DNA of 64,000 bases, taken from Actinoplanes oryzae (GTDB taxonomy: Bacteria > Actinomycetota > Actinomycetes > Mycobacteriales > Micromonosporaceae). Of this stretch, positions 39,183-48,482 are shown piece by piece (positions within the stretch are counted from its first letter, which is position 1; every line of letters begins with the position of its first letter). The DNA lies in contig NZ_JAUQWH010000017.1 in the NCBI RefSeq assembly GCF_030757795.1, positions 16,440-80,439 on the forward strand. The letters run 5' to 3'. Under the pieces are notes generated by a model, which ran no database searches, was not told the origin of the DNA, and worked only from the letters and a program-made list of their open reading frames with translations. Made by a program: the position numbers and the translations under genes.

Positions 39183-41726
39183 ATGGCCAGCCGTACTCCT
39201 CCGGCGAGCCGGGGCCGTACCGCCGCGTCGAAGGGCGGCGCCGCGACGACGCGTGCCCGTCAGGCCGCGCCGCGCAAGGCCGCCGCTCCCCGTAAGACCA
39301 CCGCCGCCCCCCGCGCCCGCGCCAAGAGCGCGACCCGGGCCCGGCCCACCGTCGGCGCCGCCGTGGGCAGCGGCCTGACCCGGGGCGCCGGCTTCCTGTG
39401 GATGAGCGTCGCCGGCAGCGTGGGCTGGCTGGCCCGCGGCGTCGGCACGAGCGCCCGGGAGATGGATCCCGAGCACCGCCGCGACGGCGCCGGGCTCTTC
39501 ATGCTCGGCCTGTCGATCCTCATCGGGGTCGCGGTGTGGGCCGGCTCCGCCGGTCCGGTCGGGACGTGGCTGGCCGACGCCCTGCACCTGTTCTTCGGCG
39601 GCCTGGCTGCGCTGCTCCCGCTCCTTTTCCTGTACGGCGCCATCCGGCTGATGCGCAAGCCGGCCGACCCCGAGCACCGGGGCCGGACCGTGGTGGGCTG
39701 GGCCGCGCTGCTGATCGCCACGGCGGCGCTGCTGCACGTCGCCCAGCAGCCGACCAACGCCGTCGGGCTGGACAGCGCCGGAGGACTGCTCGGGTACGGC
39801 GTCGGCGCGCTGCTGATCCGCGCGGTGACCGCCTGGGTGGCCGTACCGCTGCTGGTCCTGCTCTTCGTCTTCGGCCTGCTGGTGATCACCGCCACGCCGA
39901 TCAACAAGATCCCCGAGCGGGTCCTGCTGCTCGGGGACGTGCTGCTCGGCCGCTCGACGGCCCGCTCGCCGCTGCCCGGGGCCGATCCGGCGCTGCCCGA
40001 GCTCGACGAGCCGGCCGACGCGCCGAAGACCCGCCGGCCCGCCCGCCGCCGGCAGGCCGCGCTGGCCGACGACGCCGAGCCGGACGGCTCGCTGGCCGAC
40101 ATCGGGCTGGCCCCCGATCCGGTCGAGAGCGAGATCCTGCACGACACGTTGTCCCTGAGCCCGGCGAAGCTGCCCAAGGCCCGCAAGGTCGCGCCGCCGC
40201 CCGAGCACTCGCCGGCGCCGGTCGCGGCCGAGCAGCTGGAGATCAAGCCGGTGCCGGGTGAGTACCGTCCGGCGCCCGCGGCGATGCTCGGCCAGGGCAC
40301 CGCCCCGAAGTCCCGCAGCCGCGCCAACGACGAGATCATGGCGGCGCTGACCGGCGTGTTCGAGCAGTTCAACGTCGACGCGCAGGTCACCGGCTTCACC
40401 CGGGGGCCGACGGTCACGCGCTACGAGGTCGAGGTCGGGCCGGGCGTCAAGGTCGAGCGGATCACGCAGCTGTCGCGCAACATCGCGTACGCGGTCAAGT
40501 CGCCCGATGTCCGCATCCTGTCGCCGATCCCGGGCAAGAGCGCGGTCGGCGTCGAGATCCCCAACACCGACCCGGAGAACGTCTCCCTCGGCGACGTCCT
40601 GCGGTCGCGGGCGGCGCAGGCCGATCACCACCCGATGCTGGTGGCGCTCGGCAAGGACATCGAGGGCGGGTTCGTCGTCGCGAACCTGGCCAAGATGCCG
40701 CACATCCTCATCGCGGGCGCCACCGGTGCCGGTAAGAGCTCCTGCCTCAACTCGCTGCTGGTGTCGCTGCTGACCCGGGCCACGCCGGACGAGGTGCGGC
40801 TGCTGCTGGTCGACCCGAAGCGGGTGGAGATGACCGCGTACGAGGGGATCCCGCACCTCGTGACGCCGATCGTGACCAACCCGAAGAAGGCGGCGGACGC
40901 CCTCGAGTGGGTCGTGCGCGAGATGGACATGCGCTACGACGACCTCGCGGCCAACGGGGTCCGGCACATCGACGACTTCAACCGCAAGGTGCGTACGGGC
41001 GAGATCGTGGCGCCGCCGGGCAGCGAGCGCGTGATGAAGCCGTACCCCTATCTGCTCGTGATCGTCGACGAGCTCGCCGACCTCATGATGGTCGCCCCGC
41101 GCGACGTCGAGGACTCGGTGGTGCGCATCACGCAGCTGGCCCGCGCGGCCGGCATCCACCTGGTGCTGGCGACCCAGCGGCCGTCGGTGGACGTCGTGAC
41201 CGGTCTCATCAAGGCCAACGTGCCGTCCCGGCTGGCCTTCGCGACCAGCTCGCTCGCCGACTCGCGGGTCATCCTCGACCAGCCCGGTGCGGAGAAGCTG
41301 CTGGGCCGCGGCGACGGGCTCTTCCTGCCGATGGGAGCCTCCAAGCCGACCCGCATCCAGGGCGCCTGGGTCGACGAGGCGGAGATCGCGAACGTCGTCA
41401 AGTTCTGCAAGGACCAGCGGGAGGCGGAGTTCACTCCGGGCGTCACCGAGGCCCCGGCCGGCAAGAAGAAGGAGATCGACGAGGAGATCGGCGACGACCT
41501 CGACGTGCTGCTGCAGGCGATCGAGCTGGTCGTGACCTCGCAGTTCGGCTCGACGTCGATGCTGCAGCGCAAGCTGCGGGTCGGCTTCGCCAAGGCCGGC
41601 CGGCTCATGGACCTCATGGAAACCAGGGGCATCGTCGGCCCCTCCGAGGGCTCCAAGGCGCGCGACGTGTTGATCAAGCCGGACGAGCTGGAGGAGACGC
41701 TCGCCACCCTCCGACTCGACGACTGA
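39183..41726 (+). CDS. ftsK: DNA translocase FtsK/SpoIIIE
   Basis: 847 residues. A basic Ala/Lys/Arg-rich N-terminus (1-60), four membrane helices (about 90-250), a Pro-rich linker, then the motor with Walker A GATGAGKSS (Lys about 518) and Walker B LLVIVDELADLMM. The C-terminal gamma winged helix (QFGSTSMLQRKLRVGF) recognises orienting DNA sequences. It pumps chromosomal DNA during division or sporulation. TACGGT at 39170-39175 lies 7 nt before ATG 39183, so the start is leaderless. Confidence 0.95.
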   Translation: MASRTPPASRGRTAASKGGAATTRARQAAPRKAAAPRKTTAAPRARAKSATRARPTVGAAVGSGLTRGAGFLWMSVAGSVGWLARGVGTSAREMDPEHRRDGAGLFMLGLSILIGVAVWAGSAGPVGTWLADALHLFFGGLAALLPLLFLYGAIRLMRKPADPEHRGRTVVGWAALLIATAALLHVAQQPTNAVGLDSAGGLLGYGVGALLIRAVTAWVAVPLLVLLFVFGLLVITATPINKIPERVLLLGDVLLGRSTARSPLPGADPALPELDEPADAPKTRRPARRRQAALADDAEPDGSLADIGLAPDPVESEILHDTLSLSPAKLPKARKVAPPPEHSPAPVAAEQLEIKPVPGEYRPAPAAMLGQGTAPKSRSRANDEIMAALTGVFEQFNVDAQVTGFTRGPTVTRYEVEVGPGVKVERITQLSRNIAYAVKSPDVRILSPIPGKSAVGVEIPNTDPENVSLGDVLRSRAAQADHHPMLVALGKDIEGGFVVANLAKMPHILIAGATGAGKSSCLNSLLVSLLTRATPDEVRLLLVDPKRVEMTAYEGIPHLVTPIVTNPKKAADALEWVVREMDMRYDDLAANGVRHIDDFNRKVRTGEIVAPPGSERVMKPYPYLLVIVDELADLMMVAPRDVEDSVVRITQLARAAGIHLVLATQRPSVDVVTGLIKANVPSRLAFATSSLADSRVILDQPGAEKLLGRGDGLFLPMGASKPTRIQGAWVDEAEIANVVKFCKDQREAEFTPGVTEAPAGKKKEIDEEIGDDLDVLLQAIELVVTSQFGSTSMLQRKLRVGFAKAGRLMDLMETRGIVGPSEGSKARDVLIKPDELEETLATLRLDD

Positions 41727-41752
41727 GCGACGCATGCCGGTAACCTTGTCGG

Positions 41753-43231
41753 GTGTCCGTGACTCCTGCGCCCCGCCGTGTCGCCCTGCTCACCCTCGGT
41801 TGCGCCCGTAACGAGGTCGATTCCGAGGAGCTGGCGGCCCGCCTCGACGCGGGCGGCTGGCAGGTCAGCACGGATGCCGAGGGTGCCGACGTGGTCGTCG
41901 TCAACACCTGCGGCTTCGTGGAGAAGGCCAAGCAGGACTCGATCGAGACCCTGCTCGCCGCCGCCGACACCGGCGCCAAGGTGATCGCCGCCGGCTGCAT
42001 GGCCGAGCGCTACGGCAAGGAGCTGGCCGAGAGCCTGCCCGAGGCCGAGGCGGTGCTGGGCTTCGACGACTACACCGACATCGCCGCCCGCCTCGACGGG
42101 GTGATGGCGGGGGAAAAGTTCGTCTCGCACACTCCCCGCGACCGGCGCGAGCTGCTGCCGCTGACCCCGGTCAAGCGTCAGGCGGCCAAGGTGGTCGTGC
42201 CCGGCCACGCGACGGTCGACGAGCACACCCCGGCCCACCTGCGCCCGGTGCTGCGGCGCCGGCTGGACACCGGTCCGGTCGCCAGCCTGAAGCTCGCCAG
42301 CGGCTGCGACCGGCGGTGCTCGTTCTGCGCCATTCCCGCGTTCCGGGGCGCCTTCGTCTCCCGGGACCCGCAGGAGCTGCTCGCCGAGGCCGAGTGGCTG
42401 GCGAGGACGGGCGTGCGCGAGCTGGTGCTGGTCAGTGAGAACAGCACGTCGTACGGGAAGGATCTGGGCGACCCCCGCGCGCTGGAGAAGCTCCTGCCGC
42501 AGCTCGCCGCGGTCGACGGCATCGTGCGGGTCCGCGCCAGCTATCTCCAGCCGGCCGAGACGCGGCCCGGGCTGGTGGAGGCCATCGCGACCACGCCGGG
42601 CGTCGCGCCCTACTTCGACCTGTCGTTCCAGCACTCCAGCGAGCCCGTCCTGCGCCGCATGCGCCGCTTCGGCTCCACCGAGCGCTTCCTCGAGCTGCTC
42701 GCCTCGGCCCGCGCCCTGGCGCCCGCGGCCGGCGCGCGCAGCAACTTCATCGTGGGCTTCCCCGGCGAGACCGAGGAGGACTTCGAGGAGCTGGTCCGCT
42801 TCCTGTCCGAGGCGCGGCTCGACGCGATCGGCCTCTTCGACTACAGCGACGAGGACGGCACCGAGGCCGCGGACATGGACCGCAAGGTGGACGAGGACAT
42901 CCTCAAGCGGCGCTACGCCGAGATCAGCGACCTGGCCGACGAGCTGGTCGCCCAGCGGGCCGAGGAGCGGCTGGGCTCGCTCGTCGAGGTGATGGTCGAC
43001 ACCGTCGAGGGCGACGAGGTCGAGGGCCGCGCCGAGCACCAGGCGCCCGAGGTCGACGGCTCCACGACGCTGGTCTCCGGCGACGCCGGGGTGGACCTGG
43101 CGGCGCTGCGGCCCGGCGACTTCGTGCGGGCCCGGGTCACGGCCACCGAGGGCGTCGACCTCGTGGCCGTGCCGGTGGAGATGATCTCGGCCGCCCCCGT
43201 GGTCCGCACCGCCGCCGCGGCGACGTCGTGA
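41753..43231 (+). CDS. rimO: ribosomal protein S12 methylthiotransferase RimO
   Basis: 492 residues, a radical-SAM methylthiotransferase. The N-terminal MTTase domain ([24 protein letters not shown]) supplies one cluster and the radical-SAM Cys185-x3-Cys189-x2-Cys192 (GCDRRCSFC) the other; a TRAM domain ends the protein. It modifies the conserved Asp of S12. TAACCT at 41741-41746 lies 6 nt before GTG 41753. pgsA begins inside its stop (GTGA). Confidence 0.95.
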   Translation: MSVTPAPRRVALLTLGCARNEVDSEELAARLDAGGWQVSTDAEGADVVVVNTCGFVEKAKQDSIETLLAAADTGAKVIAAGCMAERYGKELAESLPEAEAVLGFDDYTDIAARLDGVMAGEKFVSHTPRDRRELLPLTPVKRQAAKVVVPGHATVDEHTPAHLRPVLRRRLDTGPVASLKLASGCDRRCSFCAIPAFRGAFVSRDPQELLAEAEWLARTGVRELVLVSENSTSYGKDLGDPRALEKLLPQLAAVDGIVRVRASYLQPAETRPGLVEAIATTPGVAPYFDLSFQHSSEPVLRRMRRFGSTERFLELLASARALAPAAGARSNFIVGFPGETEEDFEELVRFLSEARLDAIGLFDYSDEDGTEAADMDRKVDEDILKRRYAEISDLADELVAQRAEERLGSLVEVMVDTVEGDEVEGRAEHQAPEVDGSTTLVSGDAGVDLAALRPGDFVRARVTATEGVDLVAVPVEMISAAPVVRTAAAATS

Positions 43232-43815
43232 CCGACGAGCCGGTGCCGGTCGCCGCGCCGCGCGAGGCCCCGCTGCACAACCCGGCGAACCTCCTCACGG
43301 CCGTCCGCATCGTGCTCGTGCCCGTCTTCGTGCTGTTCGTCGTCTTCTCGGAGATGACGCACCCCGCGTGGCGCATCGCCGCCTGCCTGGTCTTCCTGCT
43401 GGCCTCCGCCACGGACTTCGCCGACGGCTGGATCGCCCGGCGCTACTCGCTGGTGACCTCGGTCGGCAAGGTGGCGGACCCGATCGCGGACAAGGCGCTG
43501 ACGGGCAGCGCGCTGGTGCTGCTCTCGCTCTACGGCGAGGTGTCCTGGTGGGTCACCGGCCTGATCCTGGTCCGGGAGTGGGGCGTGACGCTGCTGCGCT
43601 TCTGGGTCATCCGCTACGGCATCATCCCCGCCAGCCGCGGCGGCAAGCTGAAGACGGCGCTGCAGATCGCCGCGATCGCGTGGTTCCTCTGGCCCATGCC
43701 ATCGCCGCTGGACCTGGTCGGTCCGGTCCTGATGCTCGGGGCGCTGCTGATCACCGTGATCACCGGCGTCGACTACGTGCTGCAGGCGCTGCGGCTCCGC
43801 CGATCGCAGGGTTGA
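43228..43815 (+). CDS. pgsA: CDP-diacylglycerol--glycerol-3-phosphate 3-phosphatidyltransferase
   Basis: 195 residues, integral membrane. The CDP-alcohol phosphotransferase signature D-x2-DG-x2-AR is complete: [10 protein letters not shown], then [10 protein letters not shown]. It makes phosphatidylglycerol phosphate. GTG 43228 overlaps the rimO stop by 4 bp. The rimO-pgsA-cinA-clgR order is conserved in Streptomyces and mycobacteria. Confidence 0.93.
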   Translation: MTDEPVPVAAPREAPLHNPANLLTAVRIVLVPVFVLFVVFSEMTHPAWRIAACLVFLLASATDFADGWIARRYSLVTSVGKVADPIADKALTGSALVLLSLYGEVSWWVTGLILVREWGVTLLRFWVIRYGIIPASRGGKLKTALQIAAIAWFLWPMPSPLDLVGPVLMLGALLITVITGVDYVLQALRLRRSQG

Positions 43816-43843
43816 TCGTCGCAAAGCCGGTTATTCGATCTCC

Positions 43844-44338
43844 GTGACCGAGGGAAAGATCGTGAACGAGGACGTGGCGGCCGCCGCGGCGGTGCACCTG
43901 CTGGTCGAGCGCCGGGAGACCGTGGCGACCGCCGAGTCGCTGACCGGCGGGTTGCTCGCCACCACTTTCGTGGAGATCCCGGGGGTGAGCGCGGTGTTCC
44001 GGGGCGGGCTGGTCGTCTACGCCACCGACCTCAAGCACACGCTGGCGGGCGTGCCGGAGGACCTGCTCGCCGAGCGCGGGCCGGTGGACCGCGACGTGGC
44101 GCAGGCGCTCGCCGAGGGGGTGCGCGAGCGCTGCGGTGCCGACTGGGGGCTCGCCACCACCGGGGTCGCCGGGCCCGAGCCGCAGGACGGCAAACCCGTG
44201 GGGATGGTCTTCGTGGCAGTGGCGGGCGCCACTTCCACGACCGTGAAGGAGCTGTCGCTGAGCGGCTCCCGGGCCGCCATCCGGCATGACACGATGCTGT
44301 CAGTGCTCGAGCTCTTCGCCTCTGAGCTGCGTCGATAG
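43844..44338 (+). CDS. CinA-family nicotinamide-nucleotide amidase (PncC-like)
   Basis: 164 residues, matching the stand-alone C-terminal CinA domain. ATAESLTGGLLATTFVEIPG and YATDLKHTLAGVP are typical, as are the later LATTGVAGPEPQDGKPVG and the nucleotide-pocket region after it. PncC enzymes deamidate NMN to NaMN (family knowledge). GTG 43844 is taken; GTG 43862 is in frame. It lies in the pgsA-clgR segment. Confidence 0.9.
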   Translation: MTEGKIVNEDVAAAAAVHLLVERRETVATAESLTGGLLATTFVEIPGVSAVFRGGLVVYATDLKHTLAGVPEDLLAERGPVDRDVAQALAEGVRERCGADWGLATTGVAGPEPQDGKPVGMVFVAVAGATSTTVKELSLSGSRAAIRHDTMLSVLELFASELRR

Positions 44339-44517
44339 AGATCGGGAACAGGTTCGCGGCCTTCGGCGTTCGTGCCGTGCAGTGATCATCGTGGCCGGCC
44401 GCACGCGCCGCGCCGCCCGAGAATTCGGCGGGGCGGGATGTCGGCGTGGCTCGCATTGGGTACGGTTGCGGGAAGCCTCCGGCGGTTGCCGGTGGCCCCG
44501 CCGCAGGAGGAGGTGCC

Positions 44518-44982
44518 ATGGTCCTGCTACGCCGGGTTATCGGTGACGCACTTCGGGCGCGCCGGCAGGGACAGCACCGCACGCTGCGTGAGGTGTCGAC
44601 CGCCGCCAACGTCAGCCTGGGATATCTCTCCGAGATCGAACGTGGCCAGAAGGAAGCATCCAGCGAGCTGCTTGCGGCCATCTGCGAGGCGCTGGGCGCC
44701 CGGCTCTCGGAGCTGCTCGGCGAGGTGAGCAGCACGCTCCAGCTCGCCGAGGGCATGGAGGGCGTGCTCGTCCCCGTGGAGCCGTCGCCGGTTCCCGCCC
44801 AGGACGCCAAGCCGGCCTCGGGTGCGATGCGTGCCGCCGCGTCCTCTCCCGCGGGGGAGGCTCCGGTGCGCCAGGTCGCGACCGACGGCAAGGTGTCCGT
44901 GTCCGTTCACCAGGAGACCCCGCTCAAGGCGACGCTGCGCGCGACGCGCAAGCGCGATCGGGGCGTCGTCTACGCGGCCTGA
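44518..44982 (+). CDS. clgR: ClgR-type XRE transcriptional regulator
   Basis: 154 residues. The HTH (about 10-65) contains [20 protein letters not shown], then [17 protein letters not shown], nearly identical to ClgR, the activator of clp protease and stress genes in actinobacteria (established). The C-terminus after residue 85 is low-complexity and ends VVYAA; a short hydrophobic/Ala end is a degradation signal in Streptomyces ClgR. ATG 44518 follows GGAGGAGG. TACGGT at 44461-44466 is a likely -10. PspA follows, as in Mycobacterium tuberculosis. Confidence 0.92.
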   Translation: MVLLRRVIGDALRARRQGQHRTLREVSTAANVSLGYLSEIERGQKEASSELLAAICEALGARLSELLGEVSSTLQLAEGMEGVLVPVEPSPVPAQDAKPASGAMRAAASSPAGEAPVRQVATDGKVSVSVHQETPLKATLRATRKRDRGVVYAA

Positions 44983-45288
44983 TCCCGTCCTTCGCCGGCC
45001 GGTCCGGGGCGCTGTCGCCCGGGGCCGGTCGTTCGTGTCTTTTGCCGCTTTTCCCGGGTCTCTGCCCCGGCCGCTCGCCCGGCCCCGCTCGCCCGGGCGT
45101 CGCAGATACCGGCTCGCGCGCGTAATCTCGATGGTGGGGGTTCGCTCCGGGTGACCCTGAGTTCCCCCCGAGTCAACGTGACGGCGGTGGCGTGGAGCTG
45201 ACACGATGGAGCCCGCGCCATCGTGAAGACCCCTCGGGCCGCGTCGGTGGCGCGAACCGAGCAGCGACATTGAGGGGATACCGCGGAT
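44983..45288 (+). promoter_or_regulatory. clgR-pspA intergenic region with inverted GTTCGC half-sites
   Basis: A 306-bp stretch without a supportable gene. It contains GTTCGCT at 45140-45146 and its inverted counterpart GCGAAC at 45252-45257; GTTCGC is the core of published ClgR operators. GGCGCTGTCGCC-like GC hairpins at 45005-45022 and a T-rich segment near 45038-45048 could end clgR transcription. The region should hold the pspA promoter; I could not fix a -10. ClgR control of pspA here is inference. Confidence 0.4.
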
Positions 45289-46146
45289 ATGGCGAACCCG
45301 TTCGTCAAGGGCTGGCGTTACATGATGGCGCTCTTCGGCGCGAAGATCGACGAGTACGCCGATCCCAAGGTGCAGATCCAGCAGGCCATCGAGGACGCCC
45401 AGCGGCAGCACCAGGCGCTCGTGCAGCAGGCCGCCGCCGTGATCGGCAACCAGCGGCAGCTGGAGATGAAGCTGTCGCGGCAGATGTCCGAGGTCGAGAA
45501 GCTGCAGGGCATGGCGCGCCAGGCGCTGGTCCTGGCCGACCGGGCGCGCGAGGGCGGCGACGAGTCCGAGGCCCAGAAGTACGAGTCGACCGCACAGACC
45601 CTCGCCACCCAGCTCGTCTCGGGCGAGCAGGCGATGGAGGACCTCAAGACGCTGCACGACCAGGCGCTCAGCGCCGCCGGTCAGGCGCGCAAGGCGGTCG
45701 AGAACAACGCGATGGTGCTCCAGCAGCGCATCGCCGAGCGCTCGCGCCTGCTCAGCCAGCTCGAGCAGGCCAAGATGCAGGAGACCGTCGCCAAGTCGCT
45801 CGAGTCGATGTCCTCGCTCGCCGCGCCGGGCAACACGCCGTCGCTCGACGAGGTGCGCGACAAGATCGAGACGCGCTACGCGAACGCCATGGGCCGCGCG
45901 GAGCTCGCCGCCAACTCGGTCGAGGGCCGCATGCTCGAGGTGCAGAAGTCGAGCCTCGACCTGGCCGGCTCCTCCCGCCTCGAGCAGATCCGGGCCAGCA
46001 TGGCCGGCGACAAGCTCGGCGCCGCCCCGGCCCAGCCGGCCGTCGAGTCGGCCGCCCCGGCCGCCGACCCGGCGAGCGTCGCCCGGCTCGACGAGATCCG
46101 GGCCAGCATGAACAAGCAGCGCGGCGACACCACCGCCGCGGGCTGA
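45289..46146 (+). CDS. pspA: PspA/IM30 phage-shock membrane-stress protein
   Basis: 285 residues, almost all helical coiled coil after an N-terminal amphipathic helix ([17 protein letters not shown]). [20 protein letters not shown] and the heptad-rich middle fit the PspA/IM30/Vipp1 family, ESCRT-III-like scaffolds that bind stressed membranes. The C-terminus carries two copies of a short motif, RLEQIRASM and RLDEIRASM, separated by an Ala/Pro linker. It lies after clgR, like the 35-kDa antigen gene in M. tuberculosis, and before a PspM-like gene. Confidence 0.93.
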   Translation: MANPFVKGWRYMMALFGAKIDEYADPKVQIQQAIEDAQRQHQALVQQAAAVIGNQRQLEMKLSRQMSEVEKLQGMARQALVLADRAREGGDESEAQKYESTAQTLATQLVSGEQAMEDLKTLHDQALSAAGQARKAVENNAMVLQQRIAERSRLLSQLEQAKMQETVAKSLESMSSLAAPGNTPSLDEVRDKIETRYANAMGRAELAANSVEGRMLEVQKSSLDLAGSSRLEQIRASMAGDKLGAAPAQPAVESAAPAADPASVARLDEIRASMNKQRGDTTAAG

Positions 46147-46175
46147 GGGCCGACAGCGCGGAGGGGGAGAGCACG

Positions 46176-47012
46176 GTGGACGAGCGGACCCGGTATTTCC
46201 GGCAGCTCAGGCGCCTGCGAGGGGCGGCCCGCCGATGGAGCGTCATCGGCGGCGGCCTGACCGCGGCGACCGCGGTGCTCACCCCCTACGCGGGGATCGG
46301 CGTCGCCGACGCCGCCTGGGCCGCCGGCGCGGGCACGTCCGTGATGCTCGCCTGGTGGCGCTGGCGCGACCACCGGGAGCTCGCCGCGATCGAGCCGCCC
46401 CCGCCGCCGCCCGCCCTGCAGCCCGGCGACCGGCTGCTCGCCCTCGCCGGCCTCGTCGCCCCGGGGCGCGGCACGGTGCCGGCCCACATCACTCCCGGCG
46501 TGCACCGGCTGCTCGACCGGCTGTCCGGCACGCCGGTCGCCGTCTATGACGCCGCGTGGACATTGATCACCGCAAACCCGCTGTGGGCGGCGCTCATGGG
46601 CGACCCCACGGCTCGGCGCGGCCGCGAGCGCAATGTCCTGTGGCAGCACTTCTTCGCGCCGTCGGACCGGGTCGACCCCGACCCGTCCCTGGCCTCGTCC
46701 ATGGTCGCGGACCTGCGCGCGGCGGCGACCCGCTACCCCGCCGACGGTTTCCTGTCCGAGCTGATCGCCGAGCTGCGGGCGGCCAGCGCGGAGTTCCGCC
46801 GGCTGTGGGAGGCGGGAGCGGTCGTCCCGCACGAGTCGTCCCGCAAGACGATCCACCATCCGCAGGTCGGCGAGCTGGAGCTGGACTGCGACGTGCTCAC
46901 CGTGCCGGGCAGCGACCTGCGCATCGTCGCGTACACGGCCGAGCCCGGCACCGCCGCCTGCGACCGCCTCGCTCTGCTGAGCGTCGTGGGGCAGCAGCAG
47001 TTCGCGGTGTAG
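46176..47012 (+). CDS. PspM-like two-helix membrane segment fused to an MmyB-type ligand-binding domain (no HTH)
   Basis: 278 residues. The start RYFRQLRRLRGAARRWS is basic, followed by two hydrophobic helices (about 22-42 and 46-64: VIGGGLTAATAVLTPYAGI and AAWAAGAGTSVMLAWW). This layout resembles the PspA partner PspM of actinobacteria. After a Pro run (about 72-80) comes a full MmyB ligand-binding domain: VHRLLDRLSGTPVAVYDAAW, LITANPLWAALM, LRAAATRYPADG, LRAASAEFRRLW, HPQVGELELDCDVL and YTAEPGT. The XRE DNA-binding part that normally precedes this domain is absent. GTG 46176 follows GGAGGGGGA, 29 bp after pspA, so they form an operon. A membrane-tethered sensor for PspA is the simplest reading (inference). 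Confidence 0.82.
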   Translation: MDERTRYFRQLRRLRGAARRWSVIGGGLTAATAVLTPYAGIGVADAAWAAGAGTSVMLAWWRWRDHRELAAIEPPPPPPALQPGDRLLALAGLVAPGRGTVPAHITPGVHRLLDRLSGTPVAVYDAAWTLITANPLWAALMGDPTARRGRERNVLWQHFFAPSDRVDPDPSLASSMVADLRAAATRYPADGFLSELIAELRAASAEFRRLWEAGAVVPHESSRKTIHHPQVGELELDCDVLTVPGSDLRIVAYTAEPGTAACDRLALLSVVGQQQFAV

Positions 47013-47027
47013 CCCTATCCTCACGCG

Positions 47028-47726
47028 GTGGAATGGACCCTGATCGCCGCGCTTGCCGGACTCGCCCTGATTGACAGCACCAGCGTGGGGACATTGGTCA
47101 TTCCGCTGTGGATGCTGCTGGAACCCCGTCCGCGGGTGTCCCGGTTCCTGCTCTACCTGGGTACGGTCGCCGCCTTCTACTTCGTCGTCGGAGTGCTCCT
47201 CACGGCCTTCGCCGGCACGGTGCGTGACGCCGTCGCCGGCCTGACCGTCCTCAACTGGATCCAGCTGGGCCTCGGCGCCGCCCTGCTGGTCCTCAGCTTC
47301 GTCGTCGACCCCGGCAAGCGCCGTCGCCGCCGCGGCACCGTCACCCCGGCCGACCGCTGGCGAGCCCGCCTCTCGACGGCCGAAGGCTCGCCCCGCGCCA
47401 TGATCGGCCTCGGCGTGACGGCCGCCGGCATCGAGGTGATGTCGATGCTGCCGTACCTGGGGGCGATCGGCCTGCTCACCACGTCGGGCCTGAGCCTGCC
47501 GGTCTGGCTGCCCACCCTGGCGGCGTACGTGCTGATCATGGTTGTGCCCGCCCTGATCCTGCTCGCCGTCCGCCTCGCCCTGGGCGACCGAGTCCAGGAA
47601 CCGCTGCAAGTCGTGAGCGCGTGGCTGTCGCGGCACTCGGAGGGCGTGCTCGGCTGGGTCCTGGGCATCGCCGGCTTCCTGCTCGCGCGCGACGCCGCCG
47701 TCAAGCTCGGCCTCTTCGGCGCCTGA
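47028..47726 (+). CDS. GAP/Sap-family (sulfolipid-1-addressing-like) membrane protein
   Basis: 232 residues with six membrane helices. LALIDSTSVGTLVIPLWMLL in helix 1 and GIEVMSMLPYLGAIGLL in the middle match the GAP (PF11139) family, relatives of LysE-type exporters; mycobacterial Sap moves a glycolipid. The cargo here is unknown. TATCCT at 47016-47021 lies 6 nt before GTG 47028, so it has its own leaderless promoter 15 bp after the PspM-like gene. Confidence 0.83.
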   Translation: MEWTLIAALAGLALIDSTSVGTLVIPLWMLLEPRPRVSRFLLYLGTVAAFYFVVGVLLTAFAGTVRDAVAGLTVLNWIQLGLGAALLVLSFVVDPGKRRRRRGTVTPADRWRARLSTAEGSPRAMIGLGVTAAGIEVMSMLPYLGAIGLLTTSGLSLPVWLPTLAAYVLIMVVPALILLAVRLALGDRVQEPLQVVSAWLSRHSEGVLGWVLGIAGFLLARDAAVKLGLFGA

Positions 47727-47733
47727 TTCCGGC

Positions 47734-48462
47734 TCACTGCGGTACGTTCCAGGCCTTGACGGTGACGGCGAGGACCCCGGTGCCGTTGTCCGTGGTCACG
47801 GAGTTGACCGTCACGAAGACGAGCTTCTGGGTGATGCCCTCGGCCGCCGCCTGGTTCTGGGCCGTCTGGAAGCAGAGGGTCATGCCGCGGCTCGGGGCGA
47901 TCGGCGACCGCGCGGGGTCGGTGCGGATGTTCTCCAGGCAGTCCGCGGGGGTCGCACCCGGGCCTTCGACCTGGGCGAAGGGCAGCTCTGTGCGAATCGC
48001 CCCGGGGTCACACCCGCCGTAGCCCAGCTCACCGTCGCCCTGGGTCAGGATGCGGGGTTCGTCGAGATCCACGGCGGTCCAGTAACCGTCGTTGCAGTTG
48101 ATCGACCGGACCCGCAGGTTCTCGCCCTCGTACGCGACCTCGAACTGGGCGGTCGGGCTGATGTCGGTAGGGGTCCCGGACGCCGGGGGCCCGTCCGCGG
48201 GCGGCTCCGTGGTCTCGCCGACGGCTGGGGTGGTCGTCTCCGGCGGTGGCGCCGCAGCCGGGAGCGGACGGTTGTTCGCCTTCTCCGCGGTCACGACGGC
48301 GTCGTCGCTGCGGCTGAGCGACAGCGCCGAGATGATCACCGCGGCGACGCCAACGACCAGGGCCAGCACCGCCACGATCAGGGTGACGGCGAGCAGGCCG
48401 CCACGGGACCTGGGCCGCGGCGGCGCCTCCTCGGCGGGCGCCGGGTAGTGCGGGTTCGTCAT
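47734..48462 (-). CDS. single-span membrane-anchored extracellular protein, unknown
   Basis: 242 residues. A Pro-rich cytosolic N-terminus, one membrane helix (about 22-48, LLAVTLIVAVLALVVGVAAV), a Pro/Thr/Glu linker and an extracellular domain of about 130 residues with four cysteines (SINCNDGYW, GGCDPG, DCLENI, LCFQTAQNQ). The domain ends in regular beta-strand-like text, VLAVTVKAWNVP. No family is recognised. GAGGAG precedes ATG 48462. It follows a gene of the same architecture by 20 bp, so they are probably co-transcribed. Confidence 0.75.
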   Translation of the reverse strand: MTNPHYPAPAEEAPPRPRSRGGLLAVTLIVAVLALVVGVAAVIISALSLSRSDDAVVTAEKANNRPLPAAAPPPETTTPAVGETTEPPADGPPASGTPTDISPTAQFEVAYEGENLRVRSINCNDGYWTAVDLDEPRILTQGDGELGYGGCDPGAIRTELPFAQVEGPGATPADCLENIRTDPARSPIAPSRGMTLCFQTAQNQAAAEGITQKLVFVTVNSVTTDNGTGVLAVTVKAWNVPQ

Positions 48463-48482
48463 CGGGCCGCTCCTCGTATCGG

